Made by a program: the position numbers and the translations under genes. From assembly GCF_004340205.1 (NCBI RefSeq), contig NZ_SLWB01000003.1, positions 1-64,000 of the forward strand: 64,000 nucleotides of DNA, written 5' to 3'. Positions within the stretch are counted from its first letter, which is position 1, and every line of letters starts with the position of its first letter. The DNA is from Acetobacteroides hydrogenigenes. Lineage in GTDB: Bacteria; Bacteroidota; Bacteroidia; Bacteroidales; ZOR0009. Below are positions 61,996-64,000 of the stretch, piece after piece. The notes below the pieces were generated by a model. It saw only the letters and a list, made by a program, of their open reading frames with translations. It ran no database searches and was not told the DNA's origin.

Positions 61996-64000
61996 ATGAA
62001 ACGAGCTATTTTACCGTTGCTGCTGCTGTTGGGTATTGGGGCTTTTGCACAGCCTAAAGATTTTAGCATCGAGCAGGCTACAATGGGACAGGGGCGCGAG
62101 TTTGCCCCTAAAACGCTTCGAGGTCTTGCATGGCACGGATCGTGTGCCACCTACGTTGAGGATGGGAAAATTAAGGAGATCGATCCCAAGACCGGTACGG
62201 TTACCGAGCTTGCTGCTTTTGATGCTCTTGGCAAGGCCATCGACAAGGATTTTAAGGTTTCGCGCACCGAATGGCTTGATGCCAGCACTCTTCTGCTTTT
62301 AGGTAACAATAGCGCTGCTAGCTACGATTTGGTGTCGAAGCAGGTTAAAAGTAGCGTTATTGCTCCGAAGGATGCGGAGAACTTTACGCTTGCACCATAT
62401 AACGCTATGGCTGCCTATACCATTGGCGATAACCTCTACTTTACGAATGGTTCTACTCCCGTGCAGGTTACTGCCGACGGTGGCAAGGGTATTGTGAACG
62501 GTAAATCGGTTCACCGTAACGAGTTTGGCATTAAGGGGGGCATCTTCTGGTCGCCAAAGAGCAATGCCATTGCCTTCTACCGAATGGACGAAAGCATGGT
62601 AACCGAGTATCCTGTTGTGGATATCACCAAGCGCGTTGCAGAGCTGCGCCCCGAGCGCTACCCTATGGCCGGAATGACGAGCCATCAGGTGAAGGTGGGC
62701 ATCTACAATATCAAAACAGGGAAGACGGTATTCCTCGAAACTGGTGCTCCATACGATCGCTTCTTCACCAACATCAGCTGGTCGCCCGACGAGCGCTACC
62801 TTTTAGTTGCCGAGATTAACCGCGGACAGAACGAGATGAAGCTGAACAAGTACGATGCCCGTAACGGTATGTTCGTTGCTACCCTCTTCGAGGAAAAGAG
62901 CAATAGCTGGACCGAGCCTGAGCATTCTGCCCAGTTCCTTACCAAAAATCCAAACCATTTTATTTGGCAAAGTCCACGCGATGGCTGGAACCATCTATAC
63001 CTTTACGATATCAACGGAAAGCTGATTAAACAGCTTACCAAGGGCAATTGGGAGGTTTCCGACATCAAGGCTGCCACCCCAGACGATCGCTACATCTACT
63101 ACACATCAACGGCTGTTAGCCCGCTTGAGCGTCATCTGTACCGCTTGGATGTTAAGAGCGGCAAGACCGTTCAGCTAACCAGCGAGAAGGGTACGCATAA
63201 CGTTATCGTTAACCATGCGGCAGGGCTGTTCATCGATCAGTACAGCAGCCTCGATGTGCCCAATGTGATAAGTATAAAATCAATCGACAAGCCAGCGGGT
63301 ATCCGAAATTTGATTACCGCAAAGAACCCCTACGAGGGCTTTCGCATGGGGCAGGAGCGCTTTGTAAAGACCAAAACGTCGGACGGCAAGTTCGACCTTT
63401 ACGGTCGCATCATCCTTCCTGCCGATTTCGATTCTACCAAGAAGTACCCCGTTATCGTGTACGTGTACGGCGGTCCTCATGCGCAGCTGGTAACCGATAG
63501 CTGGCTGGGCGGTGCTCGCCTGTGGGAGTTCTACATGGCCCAAAAAGGGTACATCATGTTTACGATGGATAACCGCGGTACGCCTGCCCGTGGAAACGAG
63601 TTCTACCAGGCTATTCACCGTAAGCTGGGAAATGTTGATGTTGACGACCAGATGCAGGGCATTGCCTACCTTAAGTCGCTACCCTACGTGGATGCCGACC
63701 GTATTGGCGTGCACGGCTGGAGCTACGGCGGCTTTATGACAACCTCGCTGATGTGCAAGCACCCCGAGACCTTTAAGGTGGGCGTGGCCGGTGCGCCGGT
63801 TATTGACTGGAAGTACTACGAGGTGATGTACGGCGAGCGCTACATGGATACCCCACAGGAGAACCCCGAGGGCTACGCCAGCGCCAGCTTGCTAAACAAC
63901 GTAAAGGGTTTGAAGGGCGATCTGCTCATCATCCACAGCGACTACGACGTAACCGTGCTTTGGCAGAACACGCTTACCTTTATCCGCGAGTGCGTGAGCA
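61996..64000 (+). CDS. Dipeptidyl-peptidase IV / S9 prolyl peptidase (3' truncated by window end)
   Basis: At least 668 residues, cut by the window. It has a signal peptide (MKRAILPLLLLLGIGAFA). The beta-propeller starts after it (blades with WHGSCATYV, SAASYDLVSKQ and LYDINGKLI). The alpha/beta-hydrolase domain begins near 470 with PVIVYVYGGPHAQLV; the nucleophile Ser576 lies in GWSYGG. The Asp and His of the triad lie near or beyond the window end (VTVLWQ is near the last bases). It probably removes Xaa-Pro dipeptides from peptides in the periplasm. Start ATG 61996. Confidence 0.92.
   Translation, partial: MKRAILPLLLLLGIGAFAQPKDFSIEQATMGQGREFAPKTLRGLAWHGSCATYVEDGKIKEIDPKTGTVTELAAFDALGKAIDKDFKVSRTEWLDASTLLLLGNNSAASYDLVSKQVKSSVIAPKDAENFTLAPYNAMAAYTIGDNLYFTNGSTPVQVTADGGKGIVNGKSVHRNEFGIKGGIFWSPKSNAIAFYRMDESMVTEYPVVDITKRVAELRPERYPMAGMTSHQVKVGIYNIKTGKTVFLETGAPYDRFFTNISWSPDERYLLVAEINRGQNEMKLNKYDARNGMFVATLFEEKSNSWTEPEHSAQFLTKNPNHFIWQSPRDGWNHLYLYDINGKLIKQLTKGNWEVSDIKAATPDDRYIYYTSTAVSPLERHLYRLDVKSGKTVQLTSEKGTHNVIVNHAAGLFIDQYSSLDVPNVISIKSIDKPAGIRNLITAKNPYEGFRMGQERFVKTKTSDGKFDLYGRIILPADFDSTKKYPVIVYVYGGPHAQLVTDSWLGGARLWEFYMAQKGYIMFTMDNRGTPARGNEFYQAIHRKLGNVDVDDQMQGIAYLKSLPYVDADRIGVHGWSYGGFMTTSLMCKHPETFKVGVAGAPVIDWKYYEVMYGERYMDTPQENPEGYASASLLNNVKGLKGDLLIIHSDYDVTVLWQNTLTFIRECVS

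Overview
The window looks like a chromosomal segment of a Gram-negative member of the Bacteroidota, most likely order Bacteroidales. Supporting signs are Bacteroidota-type promoter boxes (TAnnTTTG), lpxB (lipid A), a set of Bacteroidota-restricted families (DUF6600, DUF6261 and DUF4914-like proteins, an M64 peptidase, a LysM/PBP1 fusion) and a classical menaquinone pathway. No plasmid, phage, IS transposase, CRISPR or rRNA is visible. Genus cannot be assigned from what I can see.

Layout. 1-3.4 kb: a 24-bp perfect hairpin, a 7 x 42-bp tandem array and a Snf2 helicase. 3.6-13.9 kb: LysM/PBP1 lipid- or wall-associated protein, MATE exporter, nitroreductase, a second tandem array, Mut7-C RNase-type protein, DUF6600 lipoprotein, DNA polymerase IV, plant-type MTA nucleosidase, outer-membrane lipoprotein. 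14-17.5 kb: prmA, a third tandem array, tpiA, an orphan OppB-type permease and tRNA-Arg(TCT). 17.6-26.2 kb: a compact, translationally coupled ten-gene operon for a dialkylresorcinol-type lipid (DarA aromatase, DarB ketosynthase, BtrH-type protein, ABC exporter, ACP, KS, KS-like partner, two unknown proteins). 26.3-28.5 kb: pstS and a phosphate-type porin. 29-38 kb: a PEPCK-like DUF4914 protein, two LTA-synthase-type sulfatase-fold enzymes, a fourth tandem array, a DUF6261 protein and surE. 38-41.8 kb: WecA-type transferase, rfbC, rfbA and a transaldolase. 41.9-47.3 kb: ferredoxin-nitroreductase, a fifth tandem array, and the menaquinone operon (thioesterase, menF, menD, menB). 47.7-64 kb: M64 peptidase, MscS channel, small membrane protein, lpxB, SpoIID protein, lysC-lysA, S41 protease, DEAD RNA helicase, membrane HExxH protein, SiaC-like protein, and a dipeptidyl-peptidase IV cut by the window end.

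The most unusual aspect is the intergenic DNA. Five arrays of unrelated sequence share one design: contiguous units of 41-42 bp (one array 22 bp), four of the five with inverted repeats inside or across the unit, and all lying between genes. In the 41-bp array at 7.9-8.2 kb the two arms change together, which suggests selection on a hairpin. Separately, three dispersed elements (5585-5859, 10363-10584, 31213-31376) are bounded by the same roughly 18-bp terminal inverted repeat and resemble a non-autonomous MITE or REP-type family. Function for both classes is unknown; everything about them beyond the sequence pattern is inference.
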